Below are positions 9,530 through 19,463 of a stretch of DNA of 64,000 nucleotides, piece by piece. The DNA lies in contig QCJF01000005.1 of the NCBI GenBank assembly GCA_003216195.1, positions 53,298 through 117,297 of the forward strand. The letters run 5' to 3'. Under the pieces are notes generated by a model. The model saw nothing but the letters and a program-made list of their open reading frames with translations, did no database searches and was not told the origin of the DNA. Every line of letters begins with the position of its first letter. Position 1 is the stretch's first letter. The stretch is from Pelagibacteraceae bacterium AG-404-P08 (GTDB lineage: Bacteria > Pseudomonadota > Alphaproteobacteria > HIMB59). The translations under genes were made by a program, and so were the position numbers.

Positions 9530-10118
9530 TATCTGTCAAACCAGCACCAGCTCCTGAAATTTTTTTTTCTTCTGTTTCTTCAACAAAAGTATCTAGTGAT
9601 AGTTTATAAAGATAGTCCCAAGAACTTTGGGTATATTTACTTTTTCTATTTGTTGATATTGTTAGAGAAAAGTCTGTTAAATTCTTAGGAAAAAAATTTT
9701 GATTTATAAAATAAATTCCTCCAGGAGTTATAGTAAAATTTAAATCTGGCGATTTTAAATGAAAATATAGTAGATTTTTTTTTGCTGACTTGGATAAGAA
9801 AGGAACAATTAATAGAGGCTCATTTATATTTTTAAAATTATAAGTACGGTGTAATTCTTTATTATGAGATTGATCAAGAAAGAAAATTCCAAAATGTATG
9901 GGACAAAGATTTCTTGTATTAGATTGATCCACATCCAAAAGTTTATTAAGGTTATTAAGTCCTAAGCCAATGAGTCTCCTAAAACTCTCTAATCCTTGAA
10001 ATTCTGATTGTTCTAGCATTCTGACTGCTTTTCCAGTTTCTTCAGAAACACCCCAGCTTAATCCTTCAGCACGTGATGATCTTTTAATTGTTGTTTCGAT
10101 TTCATATAAAGAATGCAT
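9522..10118 (-). CDS. DUF3726-like protein of unknown function
   Basis: TIKRSSRAEGLSWGVSEETGKAVRMLE; TAATG coupling with the upstream gene. Confidence 0.6.
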   Translation of the reverse strand: MHSLYEIETTIKRSSRAEGLSWGVSEETGKAVRMLEQSEFQGLESFRRLIGLGLNNLNKLLDVDQSNTRNLCPIHFGIFFLDQSHNKELHRTYNFKNINEPLLIVPFLSKSAKKNLLYFHLKSPDLNFTITPGGIYFINQNFFPKNLTDFSLTISTNRKSKYTQSSWDYLYKLSLDTFVEETEEKKISGAGAGLTDND

Positions 10119-11773
10119 TAAGCTATCTTTTTATAAGACCAAGTATCATCAGATTTACTTATTTCTCTCATTAATGGAGCACCTTGATACATCGTAATTC
10201 TTACCCATCGATCAGAACGAGGGTCAAAGCGAGTTGCACCAAAAAATGATAGTTTTAATCGAAGCATATCTACAGGTATTAAAGTTTTTGAAATAGTGTT
10301 ATCTTGTATTTCAGAATAGGGAAGTTTCTCGCATATTAATACTCTTCTTAATATGTGACGGTATTCTTGGTTTTTTAGCAAATAATACCCTAGGTCTTTC
10401 TCTAAGTTACATGATTTTAGATCATCATAAAGTGCACTTACATCTCTCGCAATAGCCAAGGGTAGTTCTAAATCTGAACCCTCTTCAGTGAATCTATCTG
10501 ACATCCGAGGTTCTTGTTTGTTTTTTGAGTAATACCAAAAATTTAAAATATTTTCTTTATCATCAAAATTAATATCTAGAAGCCAAGTATATTGATCCTC
10601 TATTAACTCACACACCTCTTTAATAGTTCTTGATGTGTCAATATCAAAGTACTCATCTTCGTTTATTGACATTTCAAAACTTAAAGGTTCCACTATATCA
10701 GGATAGACCTCCATCATTAACGAAATGATAAATTCACAGCATTCAGATTGAGTATTAGCTTCTGTCCATTCATATATAGAATTCCAAAAAAATTTATTTA
10801 GAGGAAATGTTGAGTAAAATTTTTGAAAAATACTTAAATCTTTTAAAAGCTGTTTATTCTTTTTCTTTTGGAAATCACTTTCTGTTTTCCAAAATTTAAT
10901 ATTCTCCCGAATTATAGATAGATAAGATTGGAAAATATTTTTATCTTTTTGGCTTACTGAAGAAATTGAGCGAATTGCTTTTAATGCTTTTTCTTTTGCA
11001 ATGATCCATTGATTTAATAAAGCTGGATGATTAACTATAAATGGAGCCATTCCCAATCCTGTAGAATTTCCAATACCTAAATTTCTAGCAATATCCTCTT
11101 TCAACTTCACCGCTTTATTTGGCGAACGAGAGTAAGCAACATGATTTACTACATCAAAAGTGAATTGTCTTGCAAGATACACAAGCATCATTTCTAACCT
11201 AAATGGCCCCTTAAGTTCCTCTCGATTTTGAATTTTAATTCGGTCAGCTAATCCAAATTTTCCTGAACCATAAACAGCGGTAGTTCTATAAAGATAACCT
11301 ACGTCATATAGGAGTTTAGTATTAGGTTGCTCTCCTTTAGATAGTTTATCTACTACATGTTCAAAGACACGAACTGATTTATTAGCTCGAGATAGACAAA
11401 GCTCTTTTTCACTTACTCTTCCTTGTTCTTGAAGAGGTACGTTATCATTGAGTCTTTCAATATCCTCTTCAGTTGGAACTCCATCAAATAAAACAAATGA
11501 AGCATCCCACTTTGTGGCTATCACTCGATCAGATCTCTCGCTATCCTCAATATGATTAGAAAAACAAATGAGAGAGTATTGTTTTTGCCCGTTATTTACT
11601 ACATAAACGATATGACCAAAACCTTGTTTGTCTAGAGCAAATTTTTCAGTTGTAAATTCCCAATTCTTGAACTCTCTTATAAAACTTCTAAGAAAAGAAA
11701 GTTTAGATTGATGAAAGGATCCTAGCCGATCTAATTTCATAACCAACTCTGGTTTTCTTAAATCAATTTGCAT
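10118..11773 (-). CDS. Conserved hypothetical protein, 551 aa, no recognised domain
   Basis: Long ORF coupled via TAATG overlaps on both sides in an operon. Confidence 0.85.
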   Translation of the reverse strand: MQIDLRKPELVMKLDRLGSFHQSKLSFLRSFIREFKNWEFTTEKFALDKQGFGHIVYVVNNGQKQYSLICFSNHIEDSERSDRVIATKWDASFVLFDGVPTEEDIERLNDNVPLQEQGRVSEKELCLSRANKSVRVFEHVVDKLSKGEQPNTKLLYDVGYLYRTTAVYGSGKFGLADRIKIQNREELKGPFRLEMMLVYLARQFTFDVVNHVAYSRSPNKAVKLKEDIARNLGIGNSTGLGMAPFIVNHPALLNQWIIAKEKALKAIRSISSVSQKDKNIFQSYLSIIRENIKFWKTESDFQKKKNKQLLKDLSIFQKFYSTFPLNKFFWNSIYEWTEANTQSECCEFIISLMMEVYPDIVEPLSFEMSINEDEYFDIDTSRTIKEVCELIEDQYTWLLDINFDDKENILNFWYYSKNKQEPRMSDRFTEEGSDLELPLAIARDVSALYDDLKSCNLEKDLGYYLLKNQEYRHILRRVLICEKLPYSEIQDNTISKTLIPVDMLRLKLSFFGATRFDPRSDRWVRITMYQGAPLMREISKSDDTWSYKKIA

Positions 11774-12741
11774 TAATCAAACTTTCTATAAAAATTGTAC
11801 CAATTATTTCCTAAGATGTCGTGTGTCTCTTCTTCACTAAAGCCAACATCTCTTAAACCTCTATGAAGATTTTCAAATCCTCTAGCATCCTCAAACCAGG
11901 ATGGCTGAGGAGGAAAACCAGCATTATCTGATGTCCCCTCACCAAAATCTTTTGTTTTCGTCCAGGTGCCATTTCTCATCCATTCGACTATACTGTCAGG
12001 GTGATGAATACAAAGATCTGAGCCAATACCTATTTGTTTAATAGATATTCTTTTTGTACTTTCTGCAATCATCTCACAAAATGATTTAAGAGTACATTGT
12101 GATGCATCTTTAAGATGATGTGGATATAGGGAGAAACCAATCATTCCTTTACTATCGTTCAATGCTTTCAGTATGTTATCTGATTTATTTCTAAGCCCCT
12201 TGTGCCAGAACATAGGATTGGCATGACTTACAACAATTGGATGCTCCGAAATATCAATAGCCTCTAATGTCGAAAATTCTGCTGAGTGTGACATGTCAAT
12301 TATCATATTTACTCGGTTCATTTCTTTGATAACCTCTTTCCCCATTCTAGTAATGCCACTATCATGTTTCTCGTAACAACCTGTGGCAAGTAATGATTGG
12401 TTATTATAAGTCAGTTGCATAAATAGAACTCCTAATTCTTTTAAAGACTCAACGTAATCTATATTATCTTCGATAGGAGAGCAGTTCTGTAATCCATAAA
12501 AAATAGCAGTTTTATTTTCGAGTTTAGCTTTAACTATATCTCTCGAACTTTTCCCTTGAAAGATTAAATCTTTATTTTTTTTAAAATATGTATTCCACTT
12601 TTTTATGTTAGTGAGAACTTCATCAAAATTCTCGTGATAACAAATAGTTGCGTGAACAGCATCCAATTTTGCTTGATGATTGATTTCAAATATTTTCCTT
12701 GACCAGTTACAATACTGAAGATTGTCAACTCGAAAATTCAT
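11773..12741 (-). CDS. Divergent peptidase M19 (renal dipeptidase) superfamily protein
   Basis: VLFMQLTYNNQSLLATGCYE, MIIDMSHSAEFSTLEAI, PIVVSHANP, IGIGSDL match M19; canonical N-terminal HxD and E ligands not found. Confidence 0.8.
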   Translation of the reverse strand: MNFRVDNLQYCNWSRKIFEINHQAKLDAVHATICYHENFDEVLTNIKKWNTYFKKNKDLIFQGKSSRDIVKAKLENKTAIFYGLQNCSPIEDNIDYVESLKELGVLFMQLTYNNQSLLATGCYEKHDSGITRMGKEVIKEMNRVNMIIDMSHSAEFSTLEAIDISEHPIVVSHANPMFWHKGLRNKSDNILKALNDSKGMIGFSLYPHHLKDASQCTLKSFCEMIAESTKRISIKQIGIGSDLCIHHPDSIVEWMRNGTWTKTKDFGEGTSDNAGFPPQPSWFEDARGFENLHRGLRDVGFSEEETHDILGNNWYNFYRKFD

Positions 12742-12748
12742 TTGAAAA

Positions 12749-14188
12749 TTATACTGGTCCAGAATTAATGTAGGAAGTCTTTACCTGCGAGTAAAATTCT
12801 CTAGCGTATGTTCCTTGTTCGCGAGGACCAAAACTTGACGCTTTTCTTCCTCCAAAAGGTACATGATAATCTAAACCAGCAGTTGGTAAATTTATTGTCG
12901 CTACACCAGATTTAATATTTTGTTTGAAAAACTCAGCTTTTGCTAAAGATTGAGTAATGATCCCACTGGATAACCCAAATTCTGTTTCATTTGCTATTTC
13001 TAGAGCGTGATCTAAGTCTTTTGATGGAATAACACATGCAATGGGTCCAAACATTTCTTCCTGATTTATACGAGACTTGTTATCTCCGTCAATAAATAAG
13101 GTCGGTTCCATATAATATCCTGGTGTTCTCATGTTCATAGGGCTACCCCCAAAAGCTAATTTAGCCTCACCTTTACCTATATCGACATACTTTAAGTTTG
13201 ATTCAAATTGAGATTGACTTGAAACAGGTCCCATTTGCGTTCCTTCATCTAAAGCGTGTCCAACCTTTAAATTTTTTATATTTTCCAGCAAGGCATCTAT
13301 AAATTTTCTATAAATATTTTCATGTACTATTAGTCTTGAAGAAGCTGTGCATTTTTGCCCTGTTCCACCATAAGCTCCATTTACAGCACAAGTGATAGCA
13401 GTTTTTAAATCTGCATCATCCATTACAATCAAAGGATTTTTAGAGCCCATTTCCATTTGCATTTTTTTCATAGTTGATGATGCGTCTTTATAAAGTTGTC
13501 TTCCAGTCTGAACTGAACCAGTAAAACTTATGGCTGCTATTTCAGGGTGAACTGCAATTTTGTAACCAATATCACTTCCAGATCCTAAGACTAAATTAAA
13601 AAGACCTTTGGGAATATCTTGTTTGGAAATTATCTCAGTCAAAGCTACCGCGCTACCAATTGTTAGAGAAGCTGGTTTTAAAATTACAGCATTACCACAC
13701 ATCATTGCAGGGGCTGCTTTCCATGCAGGTATAGCTATTGGAAAATTCCAAGGTGATATAATTCCAATCACTCCAAGAGGTTCTCTAGATATTTCAACCT
13801 GAAAACCAGGTCTAGTCGATGGTATCTTTTCTCCATACAACCTTAAGCATTCTGAGCCATAATATTGAAATTGTTGACCTGCTCTTGCAACCTCGCCAAT
13901 CCCTTCAGCCAATGGTTTTCCCTCTTCTTTAGACAATAATTCTCCCAATTCCTCAGATTTTTGTATTAATTCGTCTCCAATTCGAATTAATATTTGTGAT
14001 TTTTTTTCAATACCTACTTCTTCCCATTCCTTTTGTGCAATAATTGCTGACCCAACTGCTTGTTCAAATTGCTCACTAGTGGCTGAGGTATACTCAGATA
14101 TTACATCAGCTGTATCTGAGGGATTAATATTTTTGATTGAACCAATACCCTCGACCCAATGGCCAGCAATAAAGTTCGACTTTTTCAT
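12749..14188 (-). CDS. Aldehyde dehydrogenase family protein
   Basis: PWNFPIAIPAWKAAPAMMCGNAVILKPA, EMGSKNPLIVMDDAD, GGTGQKCTASSR, EEMFGPI. Confidence 0.93.
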   Translation of the reverse strand: MKKSNFIAGHWVEGIGSIKNINPSDTADVISEYTSATSEQFEQAVGSAIIAQKEWEEVGIEKKSQILIRIGDELIQKSEELGELLSKEEGKPLAEGIGEVARAGQQFQYYGSECLRLYGEKIPSTRPGFQVEISREPLGVIGIISPWNFPIAIPAWKAAPAMMCGNAVILKPASLTIGSAVALTEIISKQDIPKGLFNLVLGSGSDIGYKIAVHPEIAAISFTGSVQTGRQLYKDASSTMKKMQMEMGSKNPLIVMDDADLKTAITCAVNGAYGGTGQKCTASSRLIVHENIYRKFIDALLENIKNLKVGHALDEGTQMGPVSSQSQFESNLKYVDIGKGEAKLAFGGSPMNMRTPGYYMEPTLFIDGDNKSRINQEEMFGPIACVIPSKDLDHALEIANETEFGLSSGIITQSLAKAEFFKQNIKSGVATINLPTAGLDYHVPFGGRKASSFGPREQGTYAREFYSQVKTSYINSGPV

Positions 14189-14191
14189 AAA

Positions 14192-15214
14192 TTATCTTTT
14201 TAAGATCTCAGAAAGTTTTTTCGTAGATAAGAAACCAACATTATTTTTATCTCTATCTTGAATTACAAGATCTTCTGGTTTTTCAGAAATAACTTTATCG
14301 ATAAATCTATCAATAAATTCATCTTGGTTAACGGGCATTGCTTTACTAATATCTTGTCCATTAAGCTTGTCCATTATATGTTTGGCTTTAATTACTCTAG
14401 CCCTATTAACATCTTCAACAAAGTCTTTAACATACTTAGTTTGTGGATTGAGTAATATCTCAGCAGGAATACCTTCTTGATCCATTATGCCATCTTTTAG
14501 GATAGCAATACGATCACCAATCTTAAGAGCTTCATCAAGGTCATGAGTAATAAATACAACAGTTTTATGTAATTCATCTTGAAGTTCCAATAGAATATCT
14601 TGCATATCTTTTCGAATTAAAGGATCAAGAGCACTAAAAGCTTCATCCATTAAAAGTATGTCTCCATCGTTAGTTAAAGCTCTAGCTAATCCAACACGCT
14701 GTTGCATTCCTCCTGATAGATGTTGAGGATATTTATCTTCATATCCAGACAAACCTACTCTTTCAATCCATCTAAGAGCCTTTTTCTTGGCTTCCTCTTC
14801 ATTGATATTTTGGATGTGTAATCCAAAAATAGTATTTTGCAATACGGTTTTGTGAGGCAGTAGGGCAAATCTTTGAAAAACCATAGCAGTTTTACTTCTT
14901 CTAAAATTTCTTAGTTCTTCTTCATTCATTTTTAAAACTTCTGCTCCATCAATAGTCACGCTTCCATCAGTGGGCTCAATTAAACGATTTATGTGTCGAA
15001 TTAAAGTAGACTTACCAGAGCCAGATAAACCCATTACTACTTGAATTGATTTTTCCTCTATGTCCAAGTTGATATCTTTAAGACCTAAAACATGATTATG
15101 TTTTTCTAAAAGCTCATCCTTACCAACTCCATTTTTGACATGTTCCATAGCCGATGTTGGGTTTTTACCAAAAATTTTATATAGGTTTTTAATTTTAATC
15201 TTTGCTTCAGGCAT
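14192..15214 (-). CDS. proV: Quaternary-amine (glycine betaine/proline-type) ABC transporter ATP-binding protein
   Basis: GLSGSGKSTLIRHINRLIEP, HLSGGMQQRVGLARAL, LLMDEAFSALDPLIRKDM. Confidence 0.93.
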   Translation of the reverse strand: MPEAKIKIKNLYKIFGKNPTSAMEHVKNGVGKDELLEKHNHVLGLKDINLDIEEKSIQVVMGLSGSGKSTLIRHINRLIEPTDGSVTIDGAEVLKMNEEELRNFRRSKTAMVFQRFALLPHKTVLQNTIFGLHIQNINEEEAKKKALRWIERVGLSGYEDKYPQHLSGGMQQRVGLARALTNDGDILLMDEAFSALDPLIRKDMQDILLELQDELHKTVVFITHDLDEALKIGDRIAILKDGIMDQEGIPAEILLNPQTKYVKDFVEDVNRARVIKAKHIMDKLNGQDISKAMPVNQDEFIDRFIDKVISEKPEDLVIQDRDKNNVGFLSTKKLSEILKR

Positions 15215-16104
15215 TAGATAAGTTTTCCAGATCGATGCTTTTGAATACGCTTTCCATATGATTGAGAGACTCGATCGAAAACAATCGCAACGATTACTAT
15301 TGCCAACCCATATAATACTCCTTTAGTAAAGTATTGATTATAAATTGATTGTAGCACAGGTTGACCTAGTCCTTTGACGCCAATCATCGAAGCAATTATA
15401 ACCATGGCAAGTGCCATCATAATCGTTTGATTAATTCCTGCAAAAATAGTTGGTAAGGCTAAGGGAAGCTGAACTTCAAATAATTTTTGCCTTTTGGTTG
15501 CTCCAAAAGCATCAGCTGCTTCAAGTGCTTCTTGATCAACTTCTCTTATTCCAAGGTTAGTTAGTCTTATGAGAGGAGGTATAGCATAGATAACAACAGA
15601 TATAAGGCCAGGTATTTTTCCAATGCCCATTAACATAACAATAGGAATAAGGTAAACAAATGGGGGCATTGTTTGCATAACGTCTAATATTGGAGTGACT
15701 ATTTTTTCAGTGCGATCAGAACGAGACATTGCGATACCTGTTGGAAGACCAATTACTACAGCCATAATCACAGATGTGAGAATAATAGCTATTGTACTCA
15801 TAGTTTCCTCCCACATTTGGAAGTAACCAATAAATACAAAAGCTAGAAAAGTAGAAACACATAATTTTATACTTCTACTTCCCCAATAGGTGAGAGCCAT
15901 TAAGACAATCATGAAAATGGGCCATGGTGTGGCAATTAATAAATCTTCAAAAAAAACTAATAGTTTTAATAATGGGTTGAAAATAGCATCAATAGTATCT
16001 CCCCATTCTCTCGCAAAATCTTTATATCCAGCATCAATTGCCTTTTTCATAGCACGATAAGTGGCTTTAGGCATTTCAGGAAACTCAGTGAAAAAATTAG
16101 ACAT
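15214..16104 (-). CDS. proW: Quaternary-amine ABC transporter permease
   Basis: ProW-type permease: GLPTGIAMSRSDRTEKIVTPILDVMQTMPPFVYLIPIVMLMGIGKIPGLISVVIYAIPPLIRLTNLGIREVD. Confidence 0.93.
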   Translation of the reverse strand: MSNFFTEFPEMPKATYRAMKKAIDAGYKDFAREWGDTIDAIFNPLLKLLVFFEDLLIATPWPIFMIVLMALTYWGSRSIKLCVSTFLAFVFIGYFQMWEETMSTIAIILTSVIMAVVIGLPTGIAMSRSDRTEKIVTPILDVMQTMPPFVYLIPIVMLMGIGKIPGLISVVIYAIPPLIRLTNLGIREVDQEALEAADAFGATKRQKLFEVQLPLALPTIFAGINQTIMMALAMVIIASMIGVKGLGQPVLQSIYNQYFTKGVLYGLAIVIVAIVFDRVSQSYGKRIQKHRSGKLI

Positions 16105-16131
16105 TATTTAATTAAAAGGTATTTGTTATAT

Positions 16132-16160
16132 AAAAACCCCCCTTAAATAATTAAGGGGGG
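16132..16160 (-). terminator. Intercistronic terminator-like hairpin between proX and proW
   Basis: Perfect 10-bp stem (TTAAGGGGGG 16151-16160 with CCCCCCTTAA 16137-16146, 4-nt loop); on the minus strand followed by TTTTT. Confidence 0.75.
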
Positions 16161-16175
16161 CTAAATTTAAATGAT

Positions 16176-17180
16176 TTACATCATTCCTAGTTCTTTTTTA
16201 ATAGCTATTCTGGCATCAGCAGAAGTCCAGTTTTTCCAAACATCTTCATTTTCTAATAAGAAGTGTTCAGCTGCTTCTGAAGCTTCAGCTTGTTCACCAT
16301 CTTTCCATGCTAACATTTGTGATAATAATGTATTTGGAAAACTTCTCTTTTCAAGATAGTTCATTACAACATAATTATCGAGCATGTCTGAACCAACATA
16401 GGTTTCAACAGTAGATGCTGGATATCTATTTTTACCTGGAGCTGCTACTTCTAAGTCATTGATTTCTGAAATCCAAGTTTCAGCGTTATGGTCTACACCT
16501 TCATCTAACTTAGTCATATCATACTTACCAAGGATCGCTGTTGGGCCCCAATAGTAACCCATCCAACCTTCACCTTTGTTATATGCTTCACCCATAGCAC
16601 CAGCGAGAGCACCACCTGAACCTGGATCAATAAATTCAAAACCAGCGTCAGCCATACCATAAGCTTTAAACATTTGTGTAGTGGTAATCTGACAGTTCCA
16701 TCCAGCAGGGCATCCGTAGAAGCCAGCTTTACTTGAGTCTTCAGGATGTGGAAAAAGATCTGGTCTTGCAAGAGCGTCTTCAATGGTTACTAAACCCTCT
16801 GCTTCAGCAAGATAAGTAGGTACCCAAAGTCCCTCTTCTCCACCATTTTGAAATACTTTACCAACGTTTTTAATTAAACCCTCTGCTTCCGCTGGATCTA
16901 AAACTTGTTTTAGGTTTTGAGACCACAGCTCAGGAGCGATTGATGGCTCACCTTTCTCAATAAGAGATGTAGATGTAGGCATTGTATCACCAGGAATTAA
17001 TTCAACATCACATCCATAACCATACTCGAGTATTGTAGCATCGATGTGAGCAATAACCTGAGCAGAAGCCCAGTTCATCTCTGCAATTGTTACATCACCA
17101 CAACTTGCCTTAGCACTACTAGAGATAGAAGTTATCCCTAATGCAAGGAAAATAGCAGTAAATATACGAAATATTGACAT
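16176..17180 (-). CDS. proX: Quaternary-amine ABC transporter substrate-binding protein (OpuAC/ProX type)
   Basis: Signal peptide then SCGDVTIAEMNWASAQVIAHIDATILEYGYGCDVELIPGDT; strong AGGAGG upstream on the minus strand; followed by proWV. Confidence 0.88.
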   Translation of the reverse strand: MSIFRIFTAIFLALGITSISSSAKASCGDVTIAEMNWASAQVIAHIDATILEYGYGCDVELIPGDTMPTSTSLIEKGEPSIAPELWSQNLKQVLDPAEAEGLIKNVGKVFQNGGEEGLWVPTYLAEAEGLVTIEDALARPDLFPHPEDSSKAGFYGCPAGWNCQITTTQMFKAYGMADAGFEFIDPGSGGALAGAMGEAYNKGEGWMGYYWGPTAILGKYDMTKLDEGVDHNAETWISEINDLEVAAPGKNRYPASTVETYVGSDMLDNYVVMNYLEKRSFPNTLLSQMLAWKDGEQAEASEAAEHFLLENEDVWKNWTSADARIAIKKELGMM

Positions 17181-17316
17181 ATTTCCTCCTTTTTAGATAT
17201 ATCTATAAGATAGTTAAACATTTAGTGCCATATCATGCAAATTATTTATAATGTTTATTTGTCGTACTTTGTTTAATAAACTTGATTACAAATAATAAAC
17301 CTATCTAATTTTTCAA

Positions 17317-18306
17317 ATGCCTTATTTAAATAAATCTCAAGCCCAAAGCCTCGCCTCTAAAAAGCTAATAAAATCAGGATGTATTAAGGAAAATAGCCTA
17401 GGTATTATTGATGGAATACTTGACGCAGAGTTCAGTGGAATAAAAAGTCATGGTTTTCACTATTTACCCATATATTGCAACCATTTAAGAATAGGTAAGA
17501 TTAACGGCCATGCCTCACCAAAACTGGAGCAAATTTCTAGCTCGTCAATCAAGGTAAATGCAGATAATGGTTTTGCTCACACTGCTATTAATATGGGACT
17601 TAAGCTTTTATGTGAAATGAGTAAAAATGAAGGTATATCATGTATGTCTGTTAACAATTCATATAATTGCGGAGTTCTTGGCTTTCATACCAAAAGAATT
17701 GCAGAGAAAAATTTAATAGGAATAGGTTTCACTAATGCGCCAGCTTCAATTGCTCCTATTGGAAGCATTAAGCCAGTGATAGGAACTAATCCTTATTCAA
17801 TAGCCGCTCCTCAAAATAAAGAGGTTTTAATTATTATTGATCAATCTGCCAGTGTGGTTGCAAAAAGTGAAATTTCTGTAAGAGCAAAACTAGATGAACC
17901 AATTCCTGAGGGATGGGCATTCGATAAAGATGGCAATGTTACAACAAACGCTAAAGATGCTCTTAAAGGGACTATGGCTCCCACCGGAGGATATAAAGGT
18001 TTTGGTGCAGGTTTAATGGTTGAAATATTAGCATCTTGTGTTGCTGGAGGAAATTTAGGGACAAAGGCCTCTTCATTTGCAGGAGAGGATGGAGGTCCTC
18101 CTTCCACAGGTCAATTTTTTATAGCTATAAATCCAAAAAAATTTAACTCAGATTATGATTCATATTTACAAGAACTAGTTAATTCTATCACAACTCAAGA
18201 GGGGTCAAGGCTTCCTGGTTCAAAACGTTTGAGTAAATTTAATGAAAATGTAAAAAAGGATATTTTCATATCTGATGAACTTATGAGTCGGATTGAATTA
18301 ATTTGA
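17317..18306 (+). CDS. Ldh2/malate-lactate-sulfolactate dehydrogenase family oxidoreductase
   Basis: AEFSGIKSHGFHYLPIY, NSYNCGVLGFHTKRIAEKNLIGIGFTNAPASIAPIGS, GTMAPTGGYKGFGAGLMVEIL. Confidence 0.85.
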   Translation: MPYLNKSQAQSLASKKLIKSGCIKENSLGIIDGILDAEFSGIKSHGFHYLPIYCNHLRIGKINGHASPKLEQISSSSIKVNADNGFAHTAINMGLKLLCEMSKNEGISCMSVNNSYNCGVLGFHTKRIAEKNLIGIGFTNAPASIAPIGSIKPVIGTNPYSIAAPQNKEVLIIIDQSASVVAKSEISVRAKLDEPIPEGWAFDKDGNVTTNAKDALKGTMAPTGGYKGFGAGLMVEILASCVAGGNLGTKASSFAGEDGGPPSTGQFFIAINPKKFNSDYDSYLQELVNSITTQEGSRLPGSKRLSKFNENVKKDIFISDELMSRIELI

Positions 18307-18317
18307 ATTAAATTATT

Positions 18318-18902
18318 TTATTTTTTAGTCACAGCGTATGGTTTAAATGAAGAGTCTGTTTTTTTGTTACCTAAATTAATATTTTTAGCTGGGACGCCAA
18401 CCATTATTCCACCTTTAGGCACGTCTTTTGTAACAACTGCATTTGAACCAATTCGTGCACAACTCTTTATTAAAACAGGACCTAATATCTGTGCACCAGA
18501 TCCTACGATAACATCATCTTCAAGAGTAGGGTGTCTTTTTAAACCAACTTGTTCTGAAGCTTTGATAGCAGGTGATATTCCACCCAATGTCACACCGTGA
18601 TAAATAGTGACATTATTTCCAATTTCAGCAGTCTCTCCAATTACAACACCCATTCCATGATCTATAAAAAAATTCTTCCCTATTTTTGCAGCAGGATGAA
18701 TTTCTATTCCAGTTAAAAATCTTGATAATTGAGAAATCATTCTTCCTAAAATTTTTAAATTAAGCCCCCAAATGAAATTTGCTATTCTGTGAAAAAACAA
18801 CGCTTTAACCCCTGGGTAAGTTAAAATTACGAGCAATAAAGAAGTTGCAGCAGGATCTCTTGCTTTAATAGACTCGATATATTTTTTTAAATTTTCATAC
18901 AT
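18318..18902 (-). CDS. cysE: Serine O-acetyltransferase
   Basis: Left-handed beta-helix hexapeptide repeats; [41 protein letters not shown]. Confidence 0.92.
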   Translation of the reverse strand: MYENLKKYIESIKARDPAATSLLLVILTYPGVKALFFHRIANFIWGLNLKILGRMISQLSRFLTGIEIHPAAKIGKNFFIDHGMGVVIGETAEIGNNVTIYHGVTLGGISPAIKASEQVGLKRHPTLEDDVIVGSGAQILGPVLIKSCARIGSNAVVTKDVPKGGIMVGVPAKNINLGNKKTDSSFKPYAVTKK

Positions 18903-19002
18903 AAATATTTTATTATAGAAATAAGGCTTATCCTATCAAGATCAAGTCTATAATTAATTATTCGTGTAAATGAACACAATTAATTGTTAAATTGATAGGC
19001 GA

Positions 19003-19428
19003 ATGTTTACAATAGAAAAACCAAAAGAAATTCATCTTAAGAGCTGGAAAGAAATTATAAATGAAAGTGCGTCATCAAATTCTTTTCAATTTGAAGAGGT
19101 TAATTTCAACTTATTTTGGTCGAATATATTTCAAGATGATTATTTCGCATTTGCGGCAAAAAATGCAGACAAATTTATGGGTATTGTTGTTGCAAAAATT
19201 AATGAGACTTATTTTGAGAAGAATATTTTATTAGATGTACTTTACGTTTTGCCAGACTTTAGAAAAATTGGTGTTGCAAGATCTTTAATGAATAAACTAG
19301 AGGAAATAGCTAAAGATCAAAAACTCGACCTTATTATAAATGGTGTAGAAAAAAGTAATTTACTTGCTCAGAAGCTTTTTAAAAATTATACCGTTGTTAA
19401 TAGAACAAGATATTTCAAAAAAGCCTAA
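19003..19428 (+). CDS. GNAT family N-acetyltransferase
   Basis: LDVLYVLPDFRKIGVARSLMNKLEEIAKDQKLDLIINGVEKSNLLAQKLFKNY. Confidence 0.8.
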   Translation: MFTIEKPKEIHLKSWKEIINESASSNSFQFEEVNFNLFWSNIFQDDYFAFAAKNADKFMGIVVAKINETYFEKNILLDVLYVLPDFRKIGVARSLMNKLEEIAKDQKLDLIINGVEKSNLLAQKLFKNYTVVNRTRYFKKA

Positions 19429-19463
19429 TTGATTTTGATTATTTTATATTATATTTAATTATT

